From: Brevibacillus migulae
GTDB lineage: Bacteria > Bacillota > Bacilli > Brevibacillales > Brevibacillaceae
NCBI RefSeq assembly: GCF_004521915.1
Contig: NZ_SDKD01000012.1
Span: forward strand, 97,792-161,791
Direction: 5' to 3'
DNA: 64,000 nucleotides
Below the pieces are notes generated by a model. The model was not told the DNA's origin. It saw nothing but the letters and a program-made list of their open reading frames with translations, and did no database searches. This document shows, piece after piece, positions 35,420 through 43,096 of this stretch. Each line of letters starts with the position of its first letter. Position 1 is the first letter of the stretch. The position numbers and the translations under genes are program-made.

Positions 35420-36004
35420 TTACACGATAAGGATCGATACGGCGCTGTATGCCAATAGAAAGGCCATCGTGATATGAAACGGGCGTTGATAGGTTGATAA
35501 GAATCTTTGAAATACGGAACCGAATGCGCTCCAGCAAAAAGTGCTTAAAAACCCGACAAAGGCAAGGAAAAGGGAGAAAAACAGCAGTTTTACCTCCGAG
35601 CTATGGTAGGGAAGGATGAAGGTCGAAATGACGGTAATCCCGTATAAAATGCCTTTGGGATTGACAAATTGGAGGAGCATGCCGGTCAGAAAGCCGTTCG
35701 TTGCCTCACTGTGTTGAGCCAGCCCAGTCGGTTTGCTGAGAAGGAGCAGGAACGCCAAATACAGCATGTAGGCGGCGCCGATGATCGTCAGGATGAACTC
35801 AATCCTGGGCATGTAATGGGTCAGCAATCGGTTGAAAAAACAGGACAGAACCATGATGACAAAAAAGCCGGCGCTCACTCCCAAGCAAAACCGGACGGTG
35901 CGTTTGAGCCCGTATTTATGGGCAAAGAACAAGGCCATAATGTTATTGGGGCCCGGCGTAAAGCTGGTGACAAAAACAAAGAGCAGAAATGAAAATATCG
36001 GCAT
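35420..36004 (-). CDS. LysE family amino-acid exporter
   Basis: Membrane exporter of 194 residues with six hydrophobic segments. SFTPGPNNIMALFFAHKYGLKR near the N-terminus is the LysE/RhtB signature; FLTGMLLQFVNPKGILYGI is the second conserved block. Start taken as the ATG seven bases after AGGGGTG; a GTG at 36013 is in frame. The exported compound cannot be named. It is divergent from an XRE-cupin regulator, with an operator-like palindrome between them, so the pair probably forms a regulated export unit. Confidence 0.9.
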   Translation of the reverse strand: MPIFSFLLFVFVTSFTPGPNNIMALFFAHKYGLKRTVRFCLGVSAGFFVIMVLSCFFNRLLTHYMPRIEFILTIIGAAYMLYLAFLLLLSKPTGLAQHSEATNGFLTGMLLQFVNPKGILYGITVISTFILPYHSSEVKLLFFSLFLAFVGFLSTFCWSAFGSVFQRFLSTYQRPFHITMAFLLAYSAVSILIV

Positions 36005-36075
36005 GCAGAACACCCCTATTCAAATCGTGTGTTATATCGACCGAAACAGACAACATAACGCCCTGCTTTTTATTG

Positions 36076-36098
36076 TACAATATGGTCGTTATATTGTA
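36076..36098. promoter_or_regulatory. Operator-like palindrome between the LysE and regulator genes
   Basis: TACAATAT, seven bases, ATATTGTA: a perfect 8-bp inverted repeat in the divergent promoter region, 20 bases before the regulator start. A likely binding site of the XRE-cupin regulator, with autoregulation. Confidence 0.55.
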
Positions 36099-36117
36099 TA
36101 CGGGGAGTGTATGATGA

Positions 36118-36672
36118 ATGGCGGACATCAACCTGGTTATTGCGAAGAACCTGAAGGCTTTTCGCGAAAGTAAAAAATTGAGTCTGGAAATGGTCGCAGA
36201 GCTTACAGGCGTCAGCAAAACCATGATCGGCCAAATTGAAAGAGGCGAATCGAGTCCTACGATCACCACCATCTGGAAAATCGCAAACGGCTTAAAGATC
36301 ACGTTTAGTGCGCTGATTGATGAACCGCAGCCGGACACCAAGATGGTTTTTAAAAGCGAGGTACAGCCTTTGCTGGAGGATAACGGCAGGTTCCGCGTAT
36401 ATCCCTGCTTTCCTTTCCAGGGTGACAGACGTTTTGAAATGTATACAGTTGAAATCGAAAAAGGCGGGTATCATGGGGCGGATGCACACACAGCGGGGAC
36501 GGAAGAGTTGATTACGGTTTTCGATGGAGAAGTAACCATCCGCGTCAATCACATGGAATACACCGTCAAAAGCGGGGATTCTATCCGTTTCAAGGCGGAT
36601 CGGCCGCATGCTTACCATAATTCCGGAGATAATCTTGCCCGTTTAAGCATGGTGATCTATTATCCGGCGTAA
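36118..36672 (+). CDS. XRE family regulator with C-terminal cupin domain
   Basis: A 184-residue transcription factor. The HTH domain occupies residues ~8-62 (LSLEMVAELTGVSKTMIGQIERGESSPTITTIWKI has the recognition helix in KTMIGQIERG). The cupin domain spans ~105-182, with GADAHTAGTEELITVFDGEVTI and GDSIRFKADRPHAYHNSG carrying the metal or ligand positions. Family members often control the gene next to them in response to a small molecule, here probably the LysE exporter. ATG follows GGGGAG. Confidence 0.9.
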   Translation: MADINLVIAKNLKAFRESKKLSLEMVAELTGVSKTMIGQIERGESSPTITTIWKIANGLKITFSALIDEPQPDTKMVFKSEVQPLLEDNGRFRVYPCFPFQGDRRFEMYTVEIEKGGYHGADAHTAGTEELITVFDGEVTIRVNHMEYTVKSGDSIRFKADRPHAYHNSGDNLARLSMVIYYPA

Positions 36673-36774
36673 CATCCCTCTGCGCCTTGCGAACAACCCC
36701 TTCGCTTTATTGACACAGCCTGTCAAAAAAGGATAAGATACGCGTAACTATGGTGTGAGGTGACTGATTACGCG

Positions 36775-37212
36775 ATGAAATACCGGCCGCCTGAAGTACT
36801 GATGGAAGTAGAATCAACCTATAAGGACCTGCTGCTGCGAAAAAGCTTGAAAATGCGGGTTTATGAAACGATTCTGTTCGTTTTGGGGATGCTCGTGCTT
36901 TCCAATATGTTTGGAACCGAATCAAATATGTTCAAGGTTCTGGCTTTTGCGATCGCGATCGCTGTGGTGGGACTCTCTCCTTTCTTTTATAAAGCAGTCA
37001 TGAAACCCCGTTATACGCTGACCCGGACACATTTGATCGTCTCGATCTCCGGTCAGGAAAGGTCCTATCCACTGAATGAAGTGGAGCCGGTGATCGAAGG
37101 ACGACATGTCTTTCGGCTAAGCGGGAAACGTGAATCATTGATGGTCTCCAGGGAGTTTCTTGCCCAGCTGAACGAACGACTTTTTTATTTCCGAAAGAAA
37201 GGCAAGCGATGA
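36775..37212 (+). CDS. Membrane protein of unknown function with PH-like C-terminal part
   Basis: A protein of about 145 residues. After a basic N-terminal stretch there are two hydrophobic segments (residues ~28-45 and ~53-72), then a cytoplasmic C-terminal part (RYTLTRTHLIVSISGQERSYPLNEVEPVIEG) that resembles the bacterial PH-like fold often found after such segments. Start is uncertain: ATG 36775 stands 12 bases after GAGGTGA, while GTG 36760 adds five residues. It is 3 bases before alr and may be co-transcribed with it. No named family. Confidence 0.7.
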   Translation: MKYRPPEVLMEVESTYKDLLLRKSLKMRVYETILFVLGMLVLSNMFGTESNMFKVLAFAIAIAVVGLSPFFYKAVMKPRYTLTRTHLIVSISGQERSYPLNEVEPVIEGRHVFRLSGKRESLMVSREFLAQLNERLFYFRKKGKR

Positions 37213-37215
37213 GCG

Positions 37216-38394
37216 ATGAAGCCGTATGTCCGCGATACATGGGTAGAAGTTGATCTGGATGCAATTCGCGCGAATGTTCACACGATCCGCAGCCATATTC
37301 CTGTGGGAACACGCATCATGGCTGTGGTGAAAGCCGATGGTTATGGACATGGTGCGGTTGAAGTGGCGCGTGAAGCCTTGAGTGCGGGTGCGACTGCCTT
37401 GGGAGTCGCCATGCTGGACGAGGCCAAGGTTCTGCGCCAGGCGGGGATTCAGGCTCCGATCCTGGTGCTTGGCTATACGCCAGTCGACGGAGTGATACAA
37501 GCTAGCGAATGGGAAGTTGAATTAACGGCTTATCATACAGAGTGGGTCGAGGAAGCCGAGAGCCGCCTTGTGCAAGCAGGCGCTGCTCGACCGGTAGGCA
37601 TCCACATCAAGGTAGATACCGGCATGGGGCGTATTGGCGTTCGCAAGGAGGAAGAGCTTCTGGAGCTGGCTGCGGGGCTTGCTTCGGCCACTCGGTTGAA
37701 ATGGTCCGGAATCTTTACGCACTTTGCCTGCGCGGATGAGGAAGATACCGCTCATACGCTGGCACAGCATGAACGGTTTACAGCCCTTCTTGCTGCATTG
37801 AAGCAGCATGGATTCACCTTGCCGACCGTGCATTGCTGCAATACAGCGGCTGCGATTGCTTTTCCGAAATGGGGGTATGATATGATCCGTTTCGGCATAG
37901 GCTTATACGGGTTATATCCATCCATGTATTTGAAAGAGCGTCGTGATGTGGAGCTGACACCAGCCCTTTCGCTCAAAACCAGAATCGTCCACCTGAAAAG
38001 AGCCGAGGAGCCCATGACGATCAGCTATGGGGCTACCTATACGGCGGAGACGGGAGAAACCATCGCTACGCTGCCGATTGGCTATGCGGATGGGTTTCCA
38101 CGCGCTTTCTCGAATCGTGGCTTCGCCCTGCATGCCGGGCAAAAGGTGCAGATTGTCGGAAGAGTCTGTATGGATCAGACCATGATTCGTATTACCGGAG
38201 CAACAGCGGACATTGGAGACGAGGTGGTGTTGTACGGTAAGCAAGGAGAAGCGGAAATTTCGTTGGACGAGGCGGCTGCGCTTTTGGGGACGATCAACTA
38301 TGAGGTTCCGTGCATGCTGAATTACAGGGTGCCGCGCGTTTACAAACGGGAGGGGCAGCTGGTCAGCGTCAGTCATCAGATTTTGCCGAAGTGA
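37216..38394 (+). CDS. alr: Alanine racemase
   Basis: PLP-dependent enzyme that makes D-alanine for peptidoglycan. The 392 residues match the family. AVVKADGYGHGA (PLP-Lys at about residue 39) is the cofactor signature; RFGIGLYGLYPS contains a phosphate contact, ISYGATYTAE carries the catalytic Tyr, and the C-terminal CMDQTMIRITG block is also conserved. As in B. subtilis it stands directly upstream of the ndoAI-ndoA toxin-antitoxin genes. Confidence 0.96.
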   Translation: MKPYVRDTWVEVDLDAIRANVHTIRSHIPVGTRIMAVVKADGYGHGAVEVAREALSAGATALGVAMLDEAKVLRQAGIQAPILVLGYTPVDGVIQASEWEVELTAYHTEWVEEAESRLVQAGAARPVGIHIKVDTGMGRIGVRKEEELLELAAGLASATRLKWSGIFTHFACADEEDTAHTLAQHERFTALLAALKQHGFTLPTVHCCNTAAAIAFPKWGYDMIRFGIGLYGLYPSMYLKERRDVELTPALSLKTRIVHLKRAEEPMTISYGATYTAETGETIATLPIGYADGFPRAFSNRGFALHAGQKVQIVGRVCMDQTMIRITGATADIGDEVVLYGKQGEAEISLDEAAALLGTINYEVPCMLNYRVPRVYKREGQLVSVSHQILPK

Positions 38395-38650
38395 CAATAA
38401 GTAACACTCGCCAAAAAGCAGGATTTCCATTGCCCGGAGCGAATACCTTTAGAGGCAGAGTTTTCGCATGTTTACAATTCCTCATATACTGCGGGGCAAG
38501 CAAAGGCATGTGGGTTACGAGCGGTTGCCATCCATCATCTCCTGCAGGTATATTTTTGCATATTGTTCGACATAATGGTATTGTTATATCTGGATTCGTG
38601 GACTACTAGAACATTGAGACAGTTACGGTCATGGTTGGAGGTGGATTGCT

Positions 38651-38929
38651 TTGTCGAAGACCAATTCAAAGCGCATCATGATTAGCCTGCCACAGCATTT
38701 ATTGCAAGAGGTGGATGGCGTCATTCAAAAAGAGAATTCGAATCGCAGTGAGTTTATCCGTCAAGCGATGAACCTGTACCTAAAAGAGCGGAAGAAACGC
38801 TACATTCGCGAAACCATGCAAAAAGGCTATATGGAAATGGCGAAGATTAATCTGAATATGGCATCGGAAGCATTTGGAGCTGAAGAAGAGGCTGACCTCA
38901 CGCTGGACCGCTTAGTTAGCGGGGTGTAA
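38651..38929 (+). CDS. ndoAI: Antitoxin EndoAI (ribbon-helix-helix)
   Basis: Antitoxin of 92 residues for the EndoA (MazF) RNase. The N-terminal 45 residues form the RHH domain ([20 protein letters not shown], then [18 protein letters not shown]) that binds DNA, and the acidic C-terminus ([14 protein letters not shown]) binds and blocks the toxin. Start is TTG, seven bases after GGAGGTGG. Four bases separate it from ndoA. The 250 bases before it contain no clear regulatory site. Confidence 0.93.
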   Translation: MSKTNSKRIMISLPQHLLQEVDGVIQKENSNRSEFIRQAMNLYLKERKKRYIRETMQKGYMEMAKINLNMASEAFGAEEEADLTLDRLVSGV

Positions 38930-38933
38930 GCCG

Positions 38934-39284
38934 GTGATTGTGAAACGTGGCGATGTTTTTTTCGCGGACCTATCTCCTGTCGTAGGCTCCGAGCAAGGTG
39001 GCATACGGCCAGTATTAGTCATCCAAAATGATATTGGAAATCGATTTAGTCCGACGGTTATCGTCGCCGCTATCACGGCACAGATTCAAAAGGCCAAATT
39101 GCCGACGCATGTTGAAATCGATGCCAAAACATACGGATTCGATCGTGATTCTGTTATCCTTTTGGAACAGATAAGAACCATTGATAAGCAACGGCTAACC
39201 GATAAGATTACCCATCTGAATGAAGAGATGATGGAAAAGGTAAATGAATCACTGCAAATTAGTTTGGGATTAATCGACTTTTAA
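38934..39284 (+). CDS. ndoA: Endoribonuclease toxin EndoA (MazF)
   Basis: Sequence-specific mRNA interferase of 116 residues. [32 protein letters not shown] is the MazF/PemK beta-barrel start; the catalytic Arg and Thr lie in the GGIRPV and AAITAQIQ segments. Nearly identical in layout to B. subtilis EndoA, which cleaves at UACAU and lies upstream of the sigma-B operon as here. GTG start. A terminator follows. Confidence 0.96.
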   Translation: MIVKRGDVFFADLSPVVGSEQGGIRPVLVIQNDIGNRFSPTVIVAAITAQIQKAKLPTHVEIDAKTYGFDRDSVILLEQIRTIDKQRLTDKITHLNEEMMEKVNESLQISLGLIDF

Positions 39285-39303
39285 GTGCATATCGCTCACA
39301 GGC

Positions 39304-39337
39304 AGCCACTACCCGAGGAACAGGGTGTGGTTTTTTC
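39304..39337 (+). terminator. Intrinsic terminator after ndoA
   Basis: CCACTACCC and GGGTGTGG pair around an 8-base loop (one bulged base) and precede six T. Confidence 0.75.
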
Positions 39338-39440
39338 CTTTGTACAGCAAAAAAGATGGATTGGTTGTGAAATCAGGGAAATAATTGGAGTGAAGAGAAA
39401 GCCTGTCTCCCTACTGGGGAGGGAAGGAATTTATCGAATT

Positions 39441-39469
39441 TTGGCGAATGTATGCTAGCAGGATATATT
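39441..39469 (+). promoter_or_regulatory. Sigma-A-type promoter of the rsbT-sigB operon
   Basis: TTGGCG (39441-39446), 17-base spacer, TATATT (39464-39469), about 75 bases before the rsbT start. No sigma-B-type promoter was found before rsbT or before rsbV. Confidence 0.5.
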
Positions 39470-39545
39470 TTTAAAATTGACTAGGCACGGACTCGGCTTC
39501 AATAGGTCAGGGATGAGATATGCGTCGAGAAGGGAGTCTCTAGGT

Positions 39546-39947
39546 ATGGCCGTGGCAAACCGAATCGTGATAGAGAACGAACAGGACATTGTCTTTGCAA
39601 GACAAACTGGCCGAAATATGTCGAAACAGCTTGGTTTCGGCAATATCGTGCAGTCCAGAATTGCAACCGCCATCTCGGAGTTGGCCCGCAACATCTTTCT
39701 TTATGCCGGAAAGGGTACGATTACGCTGGAGGCCGTAGAGGATGAAGGAAAGAGTGGCATCCGCATAACCGCTGAAGATCAGGGTTGCGGAATTACAGAT
39801 ATACGCAAAGCGATGGAAGACGGGTACTCCACGTCTGGCGGATTGGGTGCTGGATTGCCCGGGGTAAAACGGATGGTGGATCACTTCACGATCGAGAGTG
39901 CAGTGGGGATGGGCACAAAAGTAACGGTAGTGAAGTGGAACAATTAA
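39546..39947 (+). CDS. rsbT: Anti-sigma regulatory switch kinase RsbT
   Basis: Serine kinase of 133 residues that in B. subtilis leaves the stressosome and activates the RsbU phosphatase. N box AISELARNIFLY (residues ~41-52), G1 EDQGCGI and G2 GGLGAGLPGVKRM are all present. Start chosen at the ATG after AGAAGGGAG. The genes for its usual stressosome partners RsbR and RsbS are absent upstream, where B. subtilis has them. Followed by rsbU. Confidence 0.93.
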   Translation: MAVANRIVIENEQDIVFARQTGRNMSKQLGFGNIVQSRIATAISELARNIFLYAGKGTITLEAVEDEGKSGIRITAEDQGCGITDIRKAMEDGYSTSGGLGAGLPGVKRMVDHFTIESAVGMGTKVTVVKWNN

Positions 39948-39975
39948 CAGCAGACGAAGAAAGGAGGGATTCACA

Positions 39976-40977
39976 CTGCGACGACAGCATATGCTAGCCC
40001 AGTACAAGGAGATTTTACAAGCGTATCTGGAGGGACGGGGAGAAACCCAGCTGTATTTAGCGCAGCAGCTGAGCAAATGGTTTTTGCGGCAAAACATCTC
40101 GCCCGAAGAGATTGTCGATATGCATTTGCTCGCACTGGAGCAAACCTTGGACATCCCGGAACCGGTGCAGGAATCCTTCCATTTTCTCACGGAAGTCATG
40201 ATTGAATACGGTTACTTGTACCGCGAACACCATTCCCTGCGGAACAAGCAGCAGCAATTGGAACATGAGATTGAAGCGGCAGTGACCATGCAGTATCAGC
40301 TTCTCTCTGATTGTCGTCCATCCTATCCGGACATCGATATCGGGCTGGTCAGCGTACCCGCCAAAAGGATGAGTGGGGATTATTACAATTTTATCCAGCA
40401 CGAAGACCATTCATTTAGTCTCGCAATTGCCGATATAACAGGTAAGGGGATACCGGCTGCTCTCTGTATGTCCATGATCAAATATGCGATGGACAGCATG
40501 TATCTTTCCTCGATTGATCCTTCGAAAATGCTCTTTTATCTAAATGGGGTCGTCGAGCGAAATATCGATTCCAGCATGTTTGTGACGATGGTGTGCGGCC
40601 GATATGATGTGAATCGGCATCGCTTCCAGTATGCAGTGGCCGGACATGACCCGGGAATCCTATACCGCGCAAAGGAACAGCAGTTTCTCGATTTGACAGG
40701 ACAGGGAGTGGCCTTAGGGGTAAAGCGGAATGCATCTTATCCGGAAAATGAGGTTGACCTGCTTCCGGGAGACATGTTGTTTCTCATGACAGACGGGGTG
40801 ATCGATCGCAAGGTGGGGCAGCGCTATATGCAGCGGGAGGATCTGGTCGCGTACATACAAAGAGAGATCGGAAATCCAGCGCAGGTCTTGGCAGACAATT
40901 TGTATCGCAAGCTTTTGGAAGCATCCAGCTTCGAATTGCCGGACGACCACACCATGATCGTAATTCAGCGCAAGTAA
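39976..40977 (+). CDS. rsbU: PP2C phosphatase RsbU, probable CTG start
   Basis: Phosphatase that dephosphorylates RsbV to free sigma-B. Residues ~1-85 are the helical RsbT-binding domain (QAYLEGRGETQLYLAQQLSKW; PEEIVDMHLLALEQ), followed by a linker helix and the PP2C domain (~110-333): VPAKRMSGDYYNF, IADITGKGIPAALCMSMIKYAMDSM, and LFLMTDGVIDR. The next ATG (39991) is 23 bases from AAGGAGGGA (39961-39969), but an in-frame CTG at 39976 has the right spacing (8 bases) and, as I recall the B. subtilis sequence, gives the same N-terminal length. ATG 39991 would shorten it by five residues. Confidence 0.9.
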   Translation: MRRQHMLAQYKEILQAYLEGRGETQLYLAQQLSKWFLRQNISPEEIVDMHLLALEQTLDIPEPVQESFHFLTEVMIEYGYLYREHHSLRNKQQQLEHEIEAAVTMQYQLLSDCRPSYPDIDIGLVSVPAKRMSGDYYNFIQHEDHSFSLAIADITGKGIPAALCMSMIKYAMDSMYLSSIDPSKMLFYLNGVVERNIDSSMFVTMVCGRYDVNRHRFQYAVAGHDPGILYRAKEQQFLDLTGQGVALGVKRNASYPENEVDLLPGDMLFLMTDGVIDRKVGQRYMQREDLVAYIQREIGNPAQVLADNLYRKLLEASSFELPDDHTMIVIQRK

Positions 40978-41040
40978 AAGAGTCTGTTTTTTGCAAGCGG
41001 TTTTACCAGCATGGCTCGCATACACACAGGGGGAATGGGT

Positions 41041-41376
41041 ATGAACTTATCGATCAGGATGGAAAATGGGGATGGAAAGCAAGTGTTGTCTCTCAGCGGA
41101 GAGGTGGATGCATTTACGGCGCAGCAATTGCGAGATCGTTTGTTTCCTCTTGTGCAGCAAGGTTCAGAACAATCTGTAACCATCGATCTCGAGCATGTAT
41201 CGTATATGGACAGCACGGGAATCGGGATCATCATTGGGGCGTTGAAGGCTGCTGCCCAGAGCGGCTGTCAGCTGCAGCTGGACAAGGTGCCTTCGCGGAT
41301 TGAGCGCTTGTTCCGCATTACCGGGCTTCATGAAATCATCTCGATTGCCTCGTTAGCTGGGGAGGATCAGGAATGA
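41041..41376 (+). CDS. rsbV: Anti-anti-sigma factor RsbV
   Basis: STAS protein of 111 residues. IDLEHVSYMDSTGIGIIIG holds the phosphorylation site Ser58 in the DSTG motif. Unphosphorylated RsbV takes RsbW off sigma-B. ATG follows CAGGGGGAATGGG. The stop overlaps rsbW (ATGA), so the two are translationally coupled. Confidence 0.95.
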   Translation: MNLSIRMENGDGKQVLSLSGEVDAFTAQQLRDRLFPLVQQGSEQSVTIDLEHVSYMDSTGIGIIIGALKAAAQSGCQLQLDKVPSRIERLFRITGLHEIISIASLAGEDQE

Positions 41377-41843
41377 CAAAAGGCGTGGATGTCATCGAAA
41401 TGTCTTTACCTGCTCGTCCGGAATACGTGGGTGTGGTGAGGCTGACTGTATCGGGGCTTGCCAATCGAGCGGGCATGGCCTATGACGATATTGAGGATGT
41501 GAAGCTGGCGGTCGCAGAAGCGTGTACGAATGTGGTTCAGCACGCCTATGGGGCAGATGAAGTCGGCAGCATCCATTTGCGCTGCAAAATCATGGGGGAT
41601 CGCATGGTCATTGAGGTTGCGGATGACGGTCAGAGCTTTCCGGTTGATGCTGTACCAGCCAAACTAAAACCGATCGATCACACTCTCTCGGTTGACGAGC
41701 TGACTGAAGGCGGCCTGGGGCTTTATTTGATCCACACCTTGATGGATGAAGTGCAAATCAGCGGGGAACATGGCGTCATGATCTCGATGACAAAATACCT
41801 CCGGCAGGACGGGGTGGCGGAACATGGCGGAGCAGCAAACTAG
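41373..41843 (+). CDS. rsbW: Anti-sigma-B factor and serine kinase RsbW
   Basis: Kinase that binds and blocks sigma-B or phosphorylates RsbV. 156 residues; N box VAEACTNVVQHAYG (about residues 47-60), G1 VADDGQSF, G2 TEGGLGLYLIHTLMDEV. Start overlaps the rsbV stop by four bases; the end overlaps sigB by 20 bases, as in B. subtilis. Compare the RsbW-like protein at 34590, which has Glu for Asp in G1. Confidence 0.95.
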   Translation: MTKGVDVIEMSLPARPEYVGVVRLTVSGLANRAGMAYDDIEDVKLAVAEACTNVVQHAYGADEVGSIHLRCKIMGDRMVIEVADDGQSFPVDAVPAKLKPIDHTLSVDELTEGGLGLYLIHTLMDEVQISGEHGVMISMTKYLRQDGVAEHGGAAN

Positions 41844-42621
41844 GCTCACCAAGGAAGCTGTCGCCCAGTTGATCGCCGCTTATCAGCAAACGCCAACCGA
41901 AGAAACACAGACCAGACTGGTCATTCATTTCAAACCGATGGTAGAGTCCCTTGCCTCCCGTTTTGCCAAAGGCCAGGAGCCTTTGGATGATCTGGTGCAG
42001 GTGGGCATGATCGGGCTTTTGGGGGCGCTACGCCGCTTTGATGCGGAATTTGGACGCACCTTTGAAAGCTTCGCGATCCCTACCATCGTAGGGGAAATTA
42101 AACGATATATACGGGACAAGACCTGGAGTGTGCATGTCCCGCGCAGAATTAAAGAACTGAGTCCGAAAATTAAGAAAGCGGTGGACGAGCTTACGATACA
42201 ATTGCAGCGCTCCCCGCAGATTGCGGATATCGCCGAATATCTCGCTGTGACCGAGGAAGAAGTGCTGGAGACGATGGAGATGGGACGCAACTACCACTCC
42301 TTGTCCATGGACAGCGAGATAGAGGCGGACAGCGACGGGAGCACGATCACGCTGCTCGACTTGGTAGGAAGCCTTGACGACGGCTTTGCCCATGTAGAGC
42401 GGGAAATCACGCTGGGAAAAATCCTGCATGTGCTTAACGAGCGGGAAAAAGAAATCATTCATCTTACTTTTTTTGATAATCTGAGTCAAAAACAGGCAGG
42501 AGACCAACTCGGCATTTCCCAAATGCATGTGTCCCGACTGCAGCGCAGGGCGTTGTCCAAGCTCAGGGAAGCGATCGAAAAGCAAGGCTTGCTGGAGCAG
42601 CGCAGGACGGCGGGGGAGTAG
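41824..42621 (+). CDS. sigB: RNA polymerase general stress sigma factor SigB
   Basis: Sigma-70 family factor of 265 residues. Region 2 is DLVQVGMIGLLGALRRFD ... TFESFAIPTIVGEIKRYIRDKTW (residues ~57-105), region 3 PRRIKELSPKIKKAV, and region 4 LNEREKEIIHLTFFDNLSQKQAGDQLGISQMHVSRLQRRAL (~200-240), the DNA-binding HTH. Length and motifs fit the SigB/SigF/SigG group, and the rsbT-U-V-W context identifies it as SigB. There is no rsbX after it. Confidence 0.95.
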   Translation: MAEQQTRLTKEAVAQLIAAYQQTPTEETQTRLVIHFKPMVESLASRFAKGQEPLDDLVQVGMIGLLGALRRFDAEFGRTFESFAIPTIVGEIKRYIRDKTWSVHVPRRIKELSPKIKKAVDELTIQLQRSPQIADIAEYLAVTEEEVLETMEMGRNYHSLSMDSEIEADSDGSTITLLDLVGSLDDGFAHVEREITLGKILHVLNEREKEIIHLTFFDNLSQKQAGDQLGISQMHVSRLQRRALSKLREAIEKQGLLEQRRTAGE

Positions 42622-42712
42622 TTTTACAAATTGGCTGGCTTCCTGCATCACAAGCTCCATCCGATTCATTATTCTTGTTGTTAATCGATTTTGGAATATA
42701 GATGCTTTCTAC

Positions 42713-42742
42713 GCACCGATTTGACGGTGCTTTTTCTTTTTT
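42713..42742 (+). terminator. Intrinsic terminator after sigB
   Basis: GCACCG and CGGTGC form a 6-bp stem with a 6-base loop, then TTTTTCTTTTTT. Confidence 0.85.
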
Positions 42743-42786
42743 ATTCGCGGTCTTTTCCTAGTTCGAGATAGGCGGTAGTCACGGTG

Positions 42787-43001
42787 AAGAAGAGAAGTGC
42801 GGGAAGCGCGGAGGCCTTGCCACACCTACCCAGGTGGAGCTTGCAAAAACGGGACACGCTTGTCGCTCAACCACTCCCGTGAGATACCCGCGCCCTTTAG
42901 GCGCTTTTGGGCGACGTCCCGTTTTTGCGAGCGGAACCGGACAGTCCAACCTCCCTGCAGGTGTGGCATGAACGGAGCGCTCCCGCGCTTCTCTTCCAGA
43001 C
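42787..43001. repeat. Large imperfect inverted repeat / structured element before tex
   Basis: Outer arms around 42788-42829 and 42957-42998 are complementary with a few mismatches (AGAGAAGTGCGGGA with TCCCGCGCTTCTCT; CCACACCT with AGGTGTGG). Inside, GCAAAAACGGGAC (42843-42855) exactly complements GTCCCGTTTTTGC (42916-42928), and a central hairpin uses GCGCC/GGCGC. The whole would fold into one long interrupted hairpin of about 215 bases. It lacks an IS-like transposase and no long real ORF uses it. It could be a non-coding RNA, an mRNA leader or a dispersed palindromic repeat; I cannot name a family. Confidence 0.6.
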
Positions 43002-43047
43002 CACTACGTCCCGTCCGCCAAATCCCCAACAGGCAAGGAAATTTTTG

Positions 43048-43056
43048 TGATACAAT
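43048..43056 (+). promoter_or_regulatory. Extended -10 promoter of tex
   Basis: TGA TACAAT (TACAAT at 43051-43056) is an extended -10 hexamer 40 bases before the tex start. No -35 is recognised, which is common for extended -10 promoters. Confidence 0.45.
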
Positions 43057-43096
43057 AGGACAGCGAAAAGTTCCGTACATAGGGGGATTATCACAC

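Noticed and set aside
40978..41040. A sigma-B promoter before rsbV, as in B. subtilis.
   Set aside because: GGGTAT occurs at 41036 but no GTTT-type -35 lies 12-15 bases before it, and it overlaps the rsbV start codon.
42797..43096. A 100-residue N-terminal extension of Tex.
   Set aside because: It reads through the inverted-repeat element and lacks a ribosome site; ATG 43097 after AGGGGGA gives the usual Tex start.
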